A stretch of 64,000 nucleotides of DNA, from NCBI RefSeq assembly GCF_000520015.2, contig NZ_CP007044.2:5424184-5488183 (forward strand). Reading direction: 5' to 3'. The position numbers were made by a program, and so were the translations under genes. Below the pieces are notes generated by a model that worked only from the letters and a program-made list of their open reading frames with translations, did not search any database and had not been told where the DNA came from. The DNA is from Chania multitudinisentens RB-25. GTDB taxonomy: Bacteria > Pseudomonadota > Gammaproteobacteria > Enterobacterales > Enterobacteriaceae. Positions within the stretch are counted from its first letter, which is position 1; every line of letters starts with the position of its first letter. Below are positions 25,701-33,746 of the stretch, in pieces.

Positions 25701-27045
25701 AATGTTCGCGCCACTAGGTACAAATAAGCTGGGTTTTGTCACCGTGGAAGCTAAAGAGCAGCTGGAAAAAGCACAATCACTATTTAACGTGCTCAAACAG
25801 CAAGAAGAACAACTGGCTGATATTGCTGAGGACAGCGACACGCAAGTACTGGCAGGGCTTATCCACAAGCGTGCTGACGTGCTGGAGCTAGTAGCAAAGG
25901 TTAAACCGCTTAATAGTACCAAGCCCATGCTAAAAGATGCCCATATTCTCAGCTTAGAAGACAAAACGACCTCGCTTTATCAACGGATTGAACAGGCCTG
26001 TTTATTTGCCGAATTTGTTGAGTGCAGCGCTGAGCGTATCAACAACCGACTCGCTGATTTAATCATAGATGTTGAAACAGAGTGTGCCCCGCTGACGAAC
26101 TTCCCGAAACGTCTGTACACCAACACTCTGCGCACTATAGGTCATATTTTAGACGGCGCGTTAAAAGACGATACCAGCAGTGCCACTGGCCAAAAAGAGC
26201 AGCAAGCAGACAGCGATACCTTACTGCATTACCTGCGTAAACTCGATTTAGGTAAAGCGCATGACAAGCTTTCAGCCTTAGCGCAAGAAGTGGGTTTAAA
26301 CCTGCACAGTGATCAACAGCTGCCGATAGCGGAGATCCAGGGACATATTTTGTCTAGCTACCGCAACTGCAAAGAACGATTTGGGAAGCTAGTTAATAAC
26401 CTCGCAGAGCAAAACCAACGCGCCCAACAGTTGCAACAATGGCTTAGTAGCGCCACGGCTGAGTATGAGTACGCTGATGACATTGCAGAGCTACCAAAAC
26501 TGGTAATGAAATTACAGCTCATTGAAGACGCTATTGCCGATCTCCCCAACGATGCCGAGAGCAAGCGTCAAAGTATGCAAAACAGTTTGCGCAATGGGCA
26601 GTTTTCATCGTTACGGGATTTACCAGAAGAGCTTTTAAAACCGGCACGCGGTCAACTTACACCGATTCAAGGCCAACTACTTAAAATTGAAGAGCGTCTA
26701 AACCAAGTAAGACGCAGCTCCATCGAGCAGGTAAACAGCTGGCTGCCGTTATTAAAACCGCTATTGGCTTCTCAAAAGCAAGCGGAACCAGCAGCGTTGA
26801 CTCTGGGGGATGTGAGCAATTTGGGTGTCAGTGAACTTCAACTGGTGTGTGAAAACACCCAGGCCAAATGGCAGAGTCAAGGTGAGCAAATATTAAAAGA
26901 TACAGGCTTAACACTGGCGGATTGGCAACCGATTTATCAGGCTTTGAGCCAAAACCAAGAACCCGCGTTAACACCTGAGCAACAGAAAGGACTTGTAGAC
27001 AAAGGCATTGTAAAAATGCGCCTTACCTTTGCCACTGGTTTATAG
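22759..27045 (+). CDS. very large P-loop ATPase (1428 aa)
   Basis: This is the largest gene in the window. An N-terminal ATPase domain has Walker A in AEWGRGKSRL (K71) and Walker B in YMLVVLDELE (D221, E222), in the style of KAP/AAA-type NTPases and the giant ATPases of BREX-like systems (BrxC/PglY); this relation is by motif only. A long helical region follows. The last third (about residues 1000-1400) has heptad-like coiled-coil stretches rich in Gln, Glu and Leu. No nuclease motif is evident. Proteins of this size in defence islands often form scaffolds or translocating assemblies on DNA. It is coupled by overlap to the 433-residue protein before it and ends 10 bases before the next start. 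Confidence 0.85.
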   Translation: MSFELNEQMVDSLAKQHRWAATGVSDYPPRDPLVGQSRFFKRFQTFLHTVDHDDDRFAHVFAVEAEWGRGKSRLGHELVAQINDCSRGWFVRDEQGQLHNKQLFNRDTQDKYLALYIRYSQVASDYQNSDNWFAFGLYQALLPLATQTFDGSIQSEIAKQAYERLMPFGFKSELLADALQLNANHSEEDLYTDQTLVVSLVQAAYKVLKSFGVQYMLVVLDELETVAEAATFGLEDEQDKRLDGKAIRLIGKAIKEEDPRRKLPWLRYVALCSPLLGQQLREIQSVARRFELVELEHNAFADVSDYVASLLKDGKLGFNYPAGLVEAAYAMSGANFGWFNVVMANVDAVLSQYQQAGRSIKDVGDLFEAVLAGSGRVARHVLDKGAIEGIQTRDQALLTECRSLLYGQLPVRLAEVNHATELLALKNEDLEPIAAHYRKLSIDRLQCRQALEQAKFRRDKDEWYYPAVDQALSLDTLLDNLRTFSIKEQAASGDKGAVLLPLSKGEFKYLLSLLYDHPAIEFAADALWHKLVGETTELDASEATHIGPSVAMLLRLDLRYRSAQQNSLIFKDPAMGDAHEQAMSELSKQSSQKPLIKALARVTGFMRLLDNNWTYDESLLSNKAGSDDAPLAILTEPRGRQGGLLTLDGFKLHPEGKALFAWVSNLIELNNLHTFAANHSHQNGRTPVLALTASAHLMEQYSRLDERNELRDAILLHYVNPSEADQLERIGLSLAACQLHGVNLTADSFTAKFKNKLHALTTFATDAIHKWRQRLQKRGLIAWPLKVDGKLSPNDRDLLFKGWYQLAIAHPELNGILDLQQQHGVPVNELSSLLDKLKVPGSYIAKGYTADEHAGLFTELNNVQRSQAQIPLFLARIAHPNKKHKWQFEGFKQQFYFAYVAETSITAKGVFNDWMWWCGELNLLTLTNPTEKQAIWEHYPRSRLENAINEAQNWFSGNDMGSYAANVEVMSRVYGYARINEMFAPLGTNKLGFVTVEAKEQLEKAQSLFNVLKQQEEQLADIAEDSDTQVLAGLIHKRADVLELVAKVKPLNSTKPMLKDAHILSLEDKTTSLYQRIEQACLFAEFVECSAERINNRLADLIIDVETECAPLTNFPKRLYTNTLRTIGHILDGALKDDTSSATGQKEQQADSDTLLHYLRKLDLGKAHDKLSALAQEVGLNLHSDQQLPIAEIQGHILSSYRNCKERFGKLVNNLAEQNQRAQQLQQWLSSATAEYEYADDIAELPKLVMKLQLIEDAIADLPNDAESKRQSMQNSLRNGQFSSLRDLPEELLKPARGQLTPIQGQLLKIEERLNQVRRSSIEQVNSWLPLLKPLLASQKQAEPAALTLGDVSNLGVSELQLVCENTQAKWQSQGEQILKDTGLTLADWQPIYQALSQNQEPALTPEQQKGLVDKGIVKMRLTFATGL

Positions 27046-27055
27046 AGGTGGCGCG

Positions 27056-27907
27056 ATGAGTCTTTATTTATCTGCGGCACTGGCCAGTAATCGTAAAGGC
27101 CGTTTTTTGCAAACTGTTGCGGGGGCAACCCCCTTAACGACGGATTGGATTAGCTCGCCGCCAGCCAGCGGTTTGTTGTTAATACAAGCAGAAGAGTTGA
27201 CTGACACTAATACTTTGCAGTGTCTGTATCACTGGGCTATGCAGGCAGGTTGTGCCGCTTTGGTAATAAACCTGAAAGCTGAACAATTTACCTTATTAGC
27301 GCAATTGCCCTCCCCACTGGATTGGCAGTTAGTACCAGCGATCTTGAGGATGCAGGAAGAACCGGGGCTAACCGCTTTGCTAACCAGTGAAACAAACCAG
27401 GCTATTGCTGGCTTTACTGGCAGTGCAGATCGGCACCAACACCAAGCCGGCGATGTGGTGCATACCCGCTACATACGAAAACACAGCAACAGTGGGCTAT
27501 TAGCCTTTACCACGTTACCTTTGTGGTCGCTGAATTTACTCGATCATAGTGAGATCTTGGTAAGCTGGTTGAATTGGTTTGTGGACCACGCAGGCATTGC
27601 TGAACAAATCATCGGACCTAAAGCGCCATCAACTGACTACACACCCGATAAGCACGATCTGGTTGTATTGCTACTACTCTACGCTGGAAGTGGCATGAGC
27701 TTACAAGCGCTATCTGAGCATAATGCGGTTAAGCAGATGTTTGATGTCAACAGCCTTGATATTGTCAAACGGGGTGAGATGTTGCAGCAGCACGATTTTA
27801 TCGACGAAGCGGGCATAACAGCCACCGGTAAAACATGCCTACAAGCCTCGCAATATTGGGCTTATGCTCCATTACTTAGCGAGCAGTTACACACAGGAGC
27901 GCTATAA
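27056..27907 (+). CDS. defence-operon protein of unknown function, 283 aa
   Basis: I cannot assign a family. The start at 27056 is chosen for a GAGGTG site six bases upstream; a TTG nine codons earlier would overlap the ATPase gene. The N-terminal half reads like an alternating alpha/beta fold (SGLLLIQAEE, CAALVINLKAEQF). The C-terminal part (about 195-265) looks like a winged helix (LVVLLLLYAGSGMSLQALSE and later GITATGKTCLQ), so it may contact DNA or a partner. It lies between the giant ATPase and the NurA-like gene with two bases before the latter. A role as linker between ATPase and nuclease modules is only a guess. Confidence 0.7.
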   Translation: MSLYLSAALASNRKGRFLQTVAGATPLTTDWISSPPASGLLLIQAEELTDTNTLQCLYHWAMQAGCAALVINLKAEQFTLLAQLPSPLDWQLVPAILRMQEEPGLTALLTSETNQAIAGFTGSADRHQHQAGDVVHTRYIRKHSNSGLLAFTTLPLWSLNLLDHSEILVSWLNWFVDHAGIAEQIIGPKAPSTDYTPDKHDLVVLLLLYAGSGMSLQALSEHNAVKQMFDVNSLDIVKRGEMLQQHDFIDEAGITATGKTCLQASQYWAYAPLLSEQLHTGAL

Positions 27908-27909
27908 GC

Positions 27910-29067
27910 ATGAATGAGAACAAAACGATGAATTTAGCGCAATCTCTCGCCATCGATAGCCAGCTTCGCTTACCGGGAAGTGCAGGACGTTTGCTTAAAC
28001 AGGTCCGTGATATTGAGCAAGTGGCGCCGCTGTTCCGTGATGCTGGCTTAGTGAAAGCGGTCCCCAAGCCCACAATCGTTAATTTACGCGTAGCCGGTAT
28101 TGCGACTAAATCGTGCTTAGACAAAGTATTGGGCGGTTTTATTTATGCCAGTGCAGCAGTGCGCACAGATTTGCTAATCGATGACAATAAAGTCAGCACG
28201 GTGGGTAGCGACTCAGTATCAGAACTGGACGATATTGATTTTGAAGCACAGCGTAAACGACTTGATTTGATTGAAATTCGTCAGGCGTATCAGTTAGTTG
28301 AAAAAAAACTTTTAAGTTATGAGCCTGCCGATTTAATTTTGCTGGATACGCCGTTGTTTTTATCACGGGATATGGCTCCGCTGGAGCGCAATGTCCGTCA
28401 TAAACAAGAGTACGAAAAAACCAGGCAAGTGATAGAAACTTTTTGGCAAAACCATCGCTCTGAAATTTTCCCCTGGAATCAAAATGGTGTAGTGCTTGCG
28501 AGCATTTTGGCTGAGCGCTTTAGTGCAGTTGTAAGTATCGCCAAACAAGATTTACGTACCGAACAAGGCCGCAAACAAATTTTAGCATCTGATGGGTTTT
28601 CTAAAGAGTTGATGCAAAATCTGGCAGGGCTGGATGAAAGTTTGGTGGGCGTGGGGGATTTGCGATTTATCAATGGCATTTTAGGCAACTATTCGCGCAC
28701 CATCGCATTTCGTTTGTCTGAACAAGAAAACCGCATTGAACCCAACATTGAAGCTAAGCAAGGGTTAATTAGTTTTCACTTCCGTAGTGCCCGAGGCGGA
28801 CAGATAAAAATGGTGCAATTAGCAGGTGACGAACCAGAATGGAAAAGTGCTGATCTCGATTTAGTTGCCTCTCGCCTGATGGTGCTGGATATGCAAAACA
28901 AAGGTAATGCAATGCCGTTGCCACAATTACTTGGCTATCAACAGCTTGGTATTTTACCTAAATTTGCTACGTTTTATCGCCAGGGTTTACACCAGGCACT
29001 AAAGAATAATGATATTGAGGCAGGGTGGTTGGCAGGCCTCGATGAGGGATTGAATAATGGCTTATAA
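27910..29067 (+). CDS. NurA-like nuclease
   Basis: The 385-residue protein is called NurA-like because of its length, its partner gene and the segment ADLILLDTPLFL (about residues 136-147), which matches the second acidic motif of NurA nucleases (strand, then D with small residues). NurA forms a dimer that sits on the HerA hexamer and degrades DNA ends fed to it. The first NurA motif, normally an Asp in a GIDGS-type turn, is not clear here: the closest segment is RVAGIATKS, without the Asp. The protein could therefore be altered or inactive. The gene overlaps the HerA-like gene by 11 bases and has AGGAG before its ATG. Confidence 0.65.
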   Translation: MNENKTMNLAQSLAIDSQLRLPGSAGRLLKQVRDIEQVAPLFRDAGLVKAVPKPTIVNLRVAGIATKSCLDKVLGGFIYASAAVRTDLLIDDNKVSTVGSDSVSELDDIDFEAQRKRLDLIEIRQAYQLVEKKLLSYEPADLILLDTPLFLSRDMAPLERNVRHKQEYEKTRQVIETFWQNHRSEIFPWNQNGVVLASILAERFSAVVSIAKQDLRTEQGRKQILASDGFSKELMQNLAGLDESLVGVGDLRFINGILGNYSRTIAFRLSEQENRIEPNIEAKQGLISFHFRSARGGQIKMVQLAGDEPEWKSADLDLVASRLMVLDMQNKGNAMPLPQLLGYQQLGILPKFATFYRQGLHQALKNNDIEAGWLAGLDEGLNNGL

Positions 29068-30742
29068 AGTTTTAGGTAAATTAGTCGGTAACACTGGTGA
29101 TGCCAGCCAGTTAACTATGGTTGTGCAAGACTCGTTTTCAGTACGCCGTGGTGAGTTTGTACGCATTATGCACCAGGAACGCAAAGATGAGGGGCAAGTC
29201 GCCGTACTGGGGCGAGTGACCAAGATCAGTCGTACCAATATGCTGTATAACGCCGGCTTTGGCGATGGTGTGACTGAGCTTGAGCTTTTGCCCGGTGCGA
29301 ATGTAACTGGTGAGAATATGTTTGCTCAGGTCGAGCTGGTTGGTTACCGCGATCCAGTGACTCGTCAGATCAAAATTCCACGTCGCCCACTTAACCCTGG
29401 TACAGCTGTTGAAACCGTCGATTTTCAGTTTTTAAGTGATTTTTATGAATTTAATGAACACTCCAGTTTGCACTTGGGTAACTTAGTAGGCTACGACAAA
29501 GGCGAGAATACGGTTCCGGTTTTTATTGACGTCAACAAATTGGTCACTGAGCATTTGGCTGTTCTGGCAATGACGGGTTCAGGTAAGTCTTATACTGTTG
29601 GTCGCATTATAGAACGTTTAGTCGCGGTTAATAACGGCACTGTGGTGGTATTTGACCCACATGGTGAATACGGTAAAGCCCTCGCTGGCGGTAATCTGCA
29701 ATTCTCAAGCTTCTTAGATGCCACTGACGATAAGCGTGATCAAGAAGCACTGCCACTGATTAAGCAGATCTTTGAAAAGCTGCAAGCCGTCGGTGCAGGT
29801 ATTCAGGTTTACTCGCCGCAGCACGAGTCTTTTAAACATAAATACGCCAGTAAGAACACACCATTAGCGCTTCAGTTCGACCATTTTGAAATGGACGATA
29901 TTGCTGAAATATTACCTGGCTTAACGGAACCGCAGCAACGAGTACTCGATGTTGCAATTCGTTATTGGCGCTCTGCAGATAAGACAGAGCCACGAGATAT
30001 TAACCGCCTGCGCTTCTTATTAGGTGATGGTATTGAAGAGTTAAAAGAGTGGGACGACCTTTCTGAAGCTGAGGCGAAGGCATTATCAGGCCGTAGTGCC
30101 GCCGTCGCCTCGATGAAGCTTTCACGCGTGCTTAATGAAGCCAAAAGTTTTTACAGTGCAACGATGGCTGAACCAACTGATATTTACAAAATGGTGGGGC
30201 GCCCGAGCAATCAGCAGGGACGTTTAGTCGTTGTTGACTTACAAGGTTTGAGTGATACCGCTAAGCAAGTCATTTGTGCATTGTTATCTAGTGAAATATT
30301 AAAAGCGGCCTCGAGCAAAACGGACCCGCTGCGTCCATGCTTTATCATTTACGAAGAAGGCCATAATTTTGCCCCGGCCGGTGGCAATGCAGTCAGTCAC
30401 CGCATTATTAAAAAGATCGCCGGTGAAGGTCGTAAATTTGGTGTTGGATTTGGCATTGTGAGCCAGCGTCCATCGAAATTAGATTCAGATGTGACCTCTC
30501 AGTGCAATACGCTAATTACGATGCGCTTAAAGAACCCAGACGATCAACGATTTATAGCTAAAGCATCAGATATGGTGAGCAAAGCTGACCTGGAGGAACT
30601 TCCGAGTTTATCAACCGGTGAAGCTTTGGTGTGTGGTCGTTCAATCCCTGCACCACTGCTTGTTAAAGTTGGTAGTAAGGCATTAATTCACGGTGGTGAA
30701 TCACCGGAGGTATTGCGTGTTTGGGGCTCTTTCAATGGCTAA
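29057..30742 (+). CDS. HerA-like hexameric ATPase/DNA translocase
   Basis: The 561-residue protein has an N-terminal HAS-barrel (about residues 1-120) and a RecA/FtsK-type core. Walker A is MTGSGKSYTV (about 172-181), VVVFDPHGEYGKAL follows, Walker B-like is RLVVVDLQG (near 388), IIYEEGHNF lies near 431, and the arginine-containing KFGVGFGIVSQRPSKL near 459. HerA pumps double-stranded DNA through a hexameric ring and works with NurA, encoded just upstream and overlapping by 11 bases. In defence loci HerA pairs with several nucleases. Here it is the probable motor of the DNA-degrading arm. The next gene begins inside its last eight bases. Confidence 0.9.
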   Translation: MAYKVLGKLVGNTGDASQLTMVVQDSFSVRRGEFVRIMHQERKDEGQVAVLGRVTKISRTNMLYNAGFGDGVTELELLPGANVTGENMFAQVELVGYRDPVTRQIKIPRRPLNPGTAVETVDFQFLSDFYEFNEHSSLHLGNLVGYDKGENTVPVFIDVNKLVTEHLAVLAMTGSGKSYTVGRIIERLVAVNNGTVVVFDPHGEYGKALAGGNLQFSSFLDATDDKRDQEALPLIKQIFEKLQAVGAGIQVYSPQHESFKHKYASKNTPLALQFDHFEMDDIAEILPGLTEPQQRVLDVAIRYWRSADKTEPRDINRLRFLLGDGIEELKEWDDLSEAEAKALSGRSAAVASMKLSRVLNEAKSFYSATMAEPTDIYKMVGRPSNQQGRLVVVDLQGLSDTAKQVICALLSSEILKAASSKTDPLRPCFIIYEEGHNFAPAGGNAVSHRIIKKIAGEGRKFGVGFGIVSQRPSKLDSDVTSQCNTLITMRLKNPDDQRFIAKASDMVSKADLEELPSLSTGEALVCGRSIPAPLLVKVGSKALIHGGESPEVLRVWGSFNG

Positions 30743-31292
30743 GGTGCCTATGCCTGAAGTAGCTTGGGTAAATGAGACGTTTCCACTTTTAGCAAGCGGT
30801 AAGCTATTGGACCAAGATGTATTGGTCCACAGCTTAGGCTGTAGCGTTTGGAATACATTCGGGCATGAACAGTCATTTATGGCGGTAATGGAATGCCCGG
30901 CTCCAGGTACATTTGGTGCTGATATTCGCTCAGACTCGGGCTGGTTTCATAAATCTTCTGCATCGCCTATGTGTTTAATCGAATTTGAACGCTTTGATGG
31001 TTCAGCGAAGGGGCAGCAAAAGCTAGAAGAAAAATTAAAAAACTTACTGGAAGCAGCACAGCGCTGGAATCATTCCCCCAAAACCCTGGTCCTCAGTGCC
31101 TGGAGCCAAGGCTTAGTAGGTGCACCTGATACCCAAAAACTGAAAGACATTTGCCGCATGGGTTTTACTTCGTCCACTGGTACCCAAGTAAGCGCCGCTC
31201 CTAATGTTGAGGTGGTGTTTAGTCGCTTTTTATTTATCAAAAATCTGAGCATGATTGTTTTGGACAGAATTCACTATGAGGTGTTGATGTGA
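30735..31292 (+). CDS. defence-operon protein of unknown function, 185 aa
   Basis: The start at 30735 overlaps the HerA-like stop (ATGGCTAA); the frame runs 14 codons further upstream but without a good signal. The protein is compact and globular. The middle has a D then E-x-E pattern (FGADIRSDSG followed by CLIEFERF) and a helix, then TLVLSAWSQGL. The order of an acidic turn, a strand with E and a helix is reminiscent of the PD-(D/E)XK fold, but I see no catalytic Lys, so the call stays unknown. It is translationally coupled to both HerA and the kinase (GTGA overlap). It may be a substrate or sensor for the kinase, or a second nuclease. Confidence 0.72.
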   Translation: MAKVPMPEVAWVNETFPLLASGKLLDQDVLVHSLGCSVWNTFGHEQSFMAVMECPAPGTFGADIRSDSGWFHKSSASPMCLIEFERFDGSAKGQQKLEEKLKNLLEAAQRWNHSPKTLVLSAWSQGLVGAPDTQKLKDICRMGFTSSTGTQVSAAPNVEVVFSRFLFIKNLSMIVLDRIHYEVLM

Positions 31293-32758
31293 ATATAAAA
31301 TCAGCACATTTTTTGCCAGGGACGAATAAACGCCTTGGTGACAAATACCTGTTACTTGAATGCCTTGGTGATGGCAGCCATGGCTGGGTATGGCGGGCGG
31401 AGCGCCTGCAAGATGGAAAAATTGTCGCAGTAAAAATCCCTAAAGATATTACTCGGGAAGACCGCCAGCTTGCCGAAGGTAAAGAGCTTTTAGACGTCGA
31501 GCCGCACGAAAATATTGTGCAAATTTTTGATATGGGCCGTATAGATAATGAATGGTTCTATATTGAAATGGAGTATTTTCCCAGCCAAACCCTGGCGCAA
31601 AAGCTCGATGACAGACAGCGTAATTTTGGCCAGACCTATGAACGGTTGTTCAGAATATATCGTCAAGTGCTCTGTGCTGTGCATTATTTGGCCGAACTAC
31701 CAGTGCCAATATCCCATGGAGATATTAAGCCACATAATATTTTGGTTGGGGAACGGGACCTGGTGAAGTTGACGGACTTTGGCAGCTCAGCTTTACCAGA
31801 AGAAATTTACGTTCGTACCCGAGAAAATGGCGGGACTGTGTTGTATTCAGCCCCAGAGTTCTCCAACGTCGATAGCCGTAGAGGTAGTCTAGAAGAGCTA
31901 CTATTGGGCGACATCTATAGCTTAGGTGTTTTGCTATACCAGCTGCTGACAGGAAAGCTGCCCCATGATACGCCAGCACAAGTTCAGCGCCACGCACCTT
32001 TCAAGCTTCCGACAGAGATTAATAGCTCTATTCATACGGACTTGGAGCAAGTGGTTCTTACCTGCTTACAAAAACGAGCGGAGGATCGCTTTTCAACTAT
32101 TTCCGAATTAATTCATGCATTTGATGCAGCTACCACTAAGCAACTAAAAGTTGGTGCTATTGCTCCCGTTTTTCAGACTAAACCTGATCAGGACTGGTCA
32201 AGTGCGGTACTTGAAGCAATGTCCAATCAATCTTACCAAAAGGCTGCTCAGTTAGCGTCGCAGGAGTATAGCCGCAGTAAAGATCTACAAGCTTTACATC
32301 AGCAACTTATTGCCTTGTACCGCGCCAATCGCTTATTCGACTTTGAAAAAGTTGTAGAAGATAATAAAGCGATCTTGCTTGAGGGTAAATTGACTCAACC
32401 AGCGGCTTTGTTCGAGCTGATAGTTAAGACAAACCTACAGTTGCGCAATATCAGTCAAGCAAAATCCTGGCTGTTGCAACGAAAGCAAGCTGAAGCAGAA
32501 AACGCGGCTACCATGTATTTAGAATCATCTATCTTTGGCCTTGAAGCGAAATATCCTGAAGCAAGAGCACTATTGGAGAAAGTAAACCAAATAACTCCAA
32601 TGAAATTCCATGTGTTAAGCCAACTCATTTTAGTTTGCGAGCAAATGCGTGATTACTCTGGTGCTGCAGCTTATTTGAAAGCGGCATTGCGAGTAGCACC
32701 ATTGGATAACAGCATGAAAGAGAAAAAAGAATTGTATGCAAAGCTTGGGGTTATTTGA
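31289..32758 (+). CDS. Ser/Thr protein kinase with C-terminal helical repeats
   Basis: The 489-residue protein starts at GTG, with GAGGTG close upstream. The eukaryote-like kinase domain spans about residues 14-275: glycine loop GDGSHGWV (27-34), ATP-binding K49 (VAVKIPK), catalytic loop HGDIKPHN (143-150, Asp145), DFG at 163-165, and GGTVLYSAPE before the C-lobe. The HRD arginine is Gly, a non-RD kinase, which in other kinases often means no activation-loop phosphorylation is needed. The rest (about 300-489) is TPR-like helical hairpins (SYQKAAQLASQEY, YPEARALLEKVNQ, DYSGAAAYLKAAL). There is no membrane segment. It is the last gene of the run. Kinases in BREX, MADS-like and related systems signal infection or gate the effector. 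Confidence 0.92.
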   Translation: MNIKSAHFLPGTNKRLGDKYLLLECLGDGSHGWVWRAERLQDGKIVAVKIPKDITREDRQLAEGKELLDVEPHENIVQIFDMGRIDNEWFYIEMEYFPSQTLAQKLDDRQRNFGQTYERLFRIYRQVLCAVHYLAELPVPISHGDIKPHNILVGERDLVKLTDFGSSALPEEIYVRTRENGGTVLYSAPEFSNVDSRRGSLEELLLGDIYSLGVLLYQLLTGKLPHDTPAQVQRHAPFKLPTEINSSIHTDLEQVVLTCLQKRAEDRFSTISELIHAFDAATTKQLKVGAIAPVFQTKPDQDWSSAVLEAMSNQSYQKAAQLASQEYSRSKDLQALHQQLIALYRANRLFDFEKVVEDNKAILLEGKLTQPAALFELIVKTNLQLRNISQAKSWLLQRKQAEAENAATMYLESSIFGLEAKYPEARALLEKVNQITPMKFHVLSQLILVCEQMRDYSGAAAYLKAALRVAPLDNSMKEKKELYAKLGVI

Positions 32759-32875
32759 TTGAAAAGATGACCATTGTGCGCACAAGACATATTGGATATT
32801 TAACACTTCCGTTCACACACCGGACAAAAAATAAAGTTTTACATAACGATTTCCTTCTTGATTGAGTTAAGACAA

Positions 32876-32903
32876 AAGCCTCTCCCCATTAGGGCGGAGG
32901 CTT
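32876..32903 (+). terminator. terminator after the defence operon
   Basis: AAGCCTC (32876-32882) pairs with GAGGCTT (32897-32903), with an inner CCC/GGG extension. It lies about 120 bases after the kinase stop. A run of A before it gives a U-tract for the minus strand, so it may also block transcription coming from the right. Short of the IS66 end, nothing else is visible in the 205-base gap. Confidence 0.65.
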
Positions 32904-33048
32904 CTCAGTTATAAACATTTAATTAACAAACAGTGAATATTCAGACACTTAGTTAGTATTATCGTAAGCGTCCGGTGATCTCATATTGCTAGCAAAACTC
33001 TGTTGCCACATGCTGCCTTCATTCAAGACAACGAATCGGAGGGGAAAT

Positions 33049-33351
33049 ATGGCAAAACGGTATTCTCACAGTGAACGGCAACAACATCTCGACACCTGGC
33101 AACAGAGCGGATTGTCTAAAAAACACTATTGCCGACAGCATGACCTGAACCCAGCCACCTTTTATTACTGGCTAAAGCATCATCGTGATGACGCTACCGT
33201 GAGCGTTCCCGCTGCCTTTATTCCTGCGCACCGAGTGATGCCCGGGAATAATGATGCTGACACGGTAACGCTCAACCTCCCCAATGGCTGTTCGGTCAGG
33301 TGTCTTCCGACGCAATTGCGGGCGGTGATGCAGGCCCTGTCCCTATGTTAA
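33049..33351 (+). CDS. IS66 accessory protein TnpA
   Basis: The 100-residue protein has a helix-turn-helix (KKHYCRQHDLNPATFYYWLK), typical of IS66 TnpA. Start is at MAKRYSHSE, with GGAGGGG upstream, rather than the further upstream methionines. It overlaps tnpB by seven bases. It is required with TnpB for IS66 transposition; the precise role is not established. Confidence 0.9.
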   Translation: MAKRYSHSERQQHLDTWQQSGLSKKHYCRQHDLNPATFYYWLKHHRDDATVSVPAAFIPAHRVMPGNNDADTVTLNLPNGCSVRCLPTQLRAVMQALSLC

Positions 33352-33680
33352 CACCGCACCACATCTGGCTGGCACGGGAGCCCGTCGATATGCGCCGGGG
33401 CATTGATACCCTGACGCAATACATTACCGACCACCTGCACCAACCCTGGCAAGGGGAAGCTGCTTTTGTCTTTTGCAACAAGGCACGCTCGCGCATCAAA
33501 GTCCTGCGCTGGGACAAGCACGGCGTCTGGCTGTGTCTGCGTCGTCTTCATCAAGGCCATTTTGTCTGGCCCCGACAAGGTGATGTCGCCTGGCTGCTGT
33601 CACCCGAGCAGGTCGACTGGTTGATGAAAGGCATTGACTGGCAGCGGGTGGATGGTCTGGATTTAACCGGCTGGAAATAA
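33345..33680 (+). CDS. IS66 accessory protein TnpB (Orf2)
   Basis: The 111-residue IS66 Orf2-like protein contains the family hallmarks EPVDMRRGIDTL, FVFCNKARSRIKVLRWD and GVWLCLRRL. The start at 33345 overlaps the tnpA stop (ATGTTAA), which favours it over a GTG-type start 15 codons upstream. It is full length for the family. Confidence 0.9.
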   Translation: MLTPHHIWLAREPVDMRRGIDTLTQYITDHLHQPWQGEAAFVFCNKARSRIKVLRWDKHGVWLCLRRLHQGHFVWPRQGDVAWLLSPEQVDWLMKGIDWQRVDGLDLTGWK

Positions 33681-33746
33681 CGAAAAATAGTGATTAATAC
33701 ATTGATTATCAATGACAATATGGTGCCATGTTGATAAAGTGTTCGC

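Noticed and set aside
13920..32758. BREX or standard Type I restriction-modification
   Set aside because: There is no PglZ, BrxL or BrxA for BREX and no HsdR-type helicase-nuclease for Type I; kinase, HerA and NurA-like genes do not belong to the latter.
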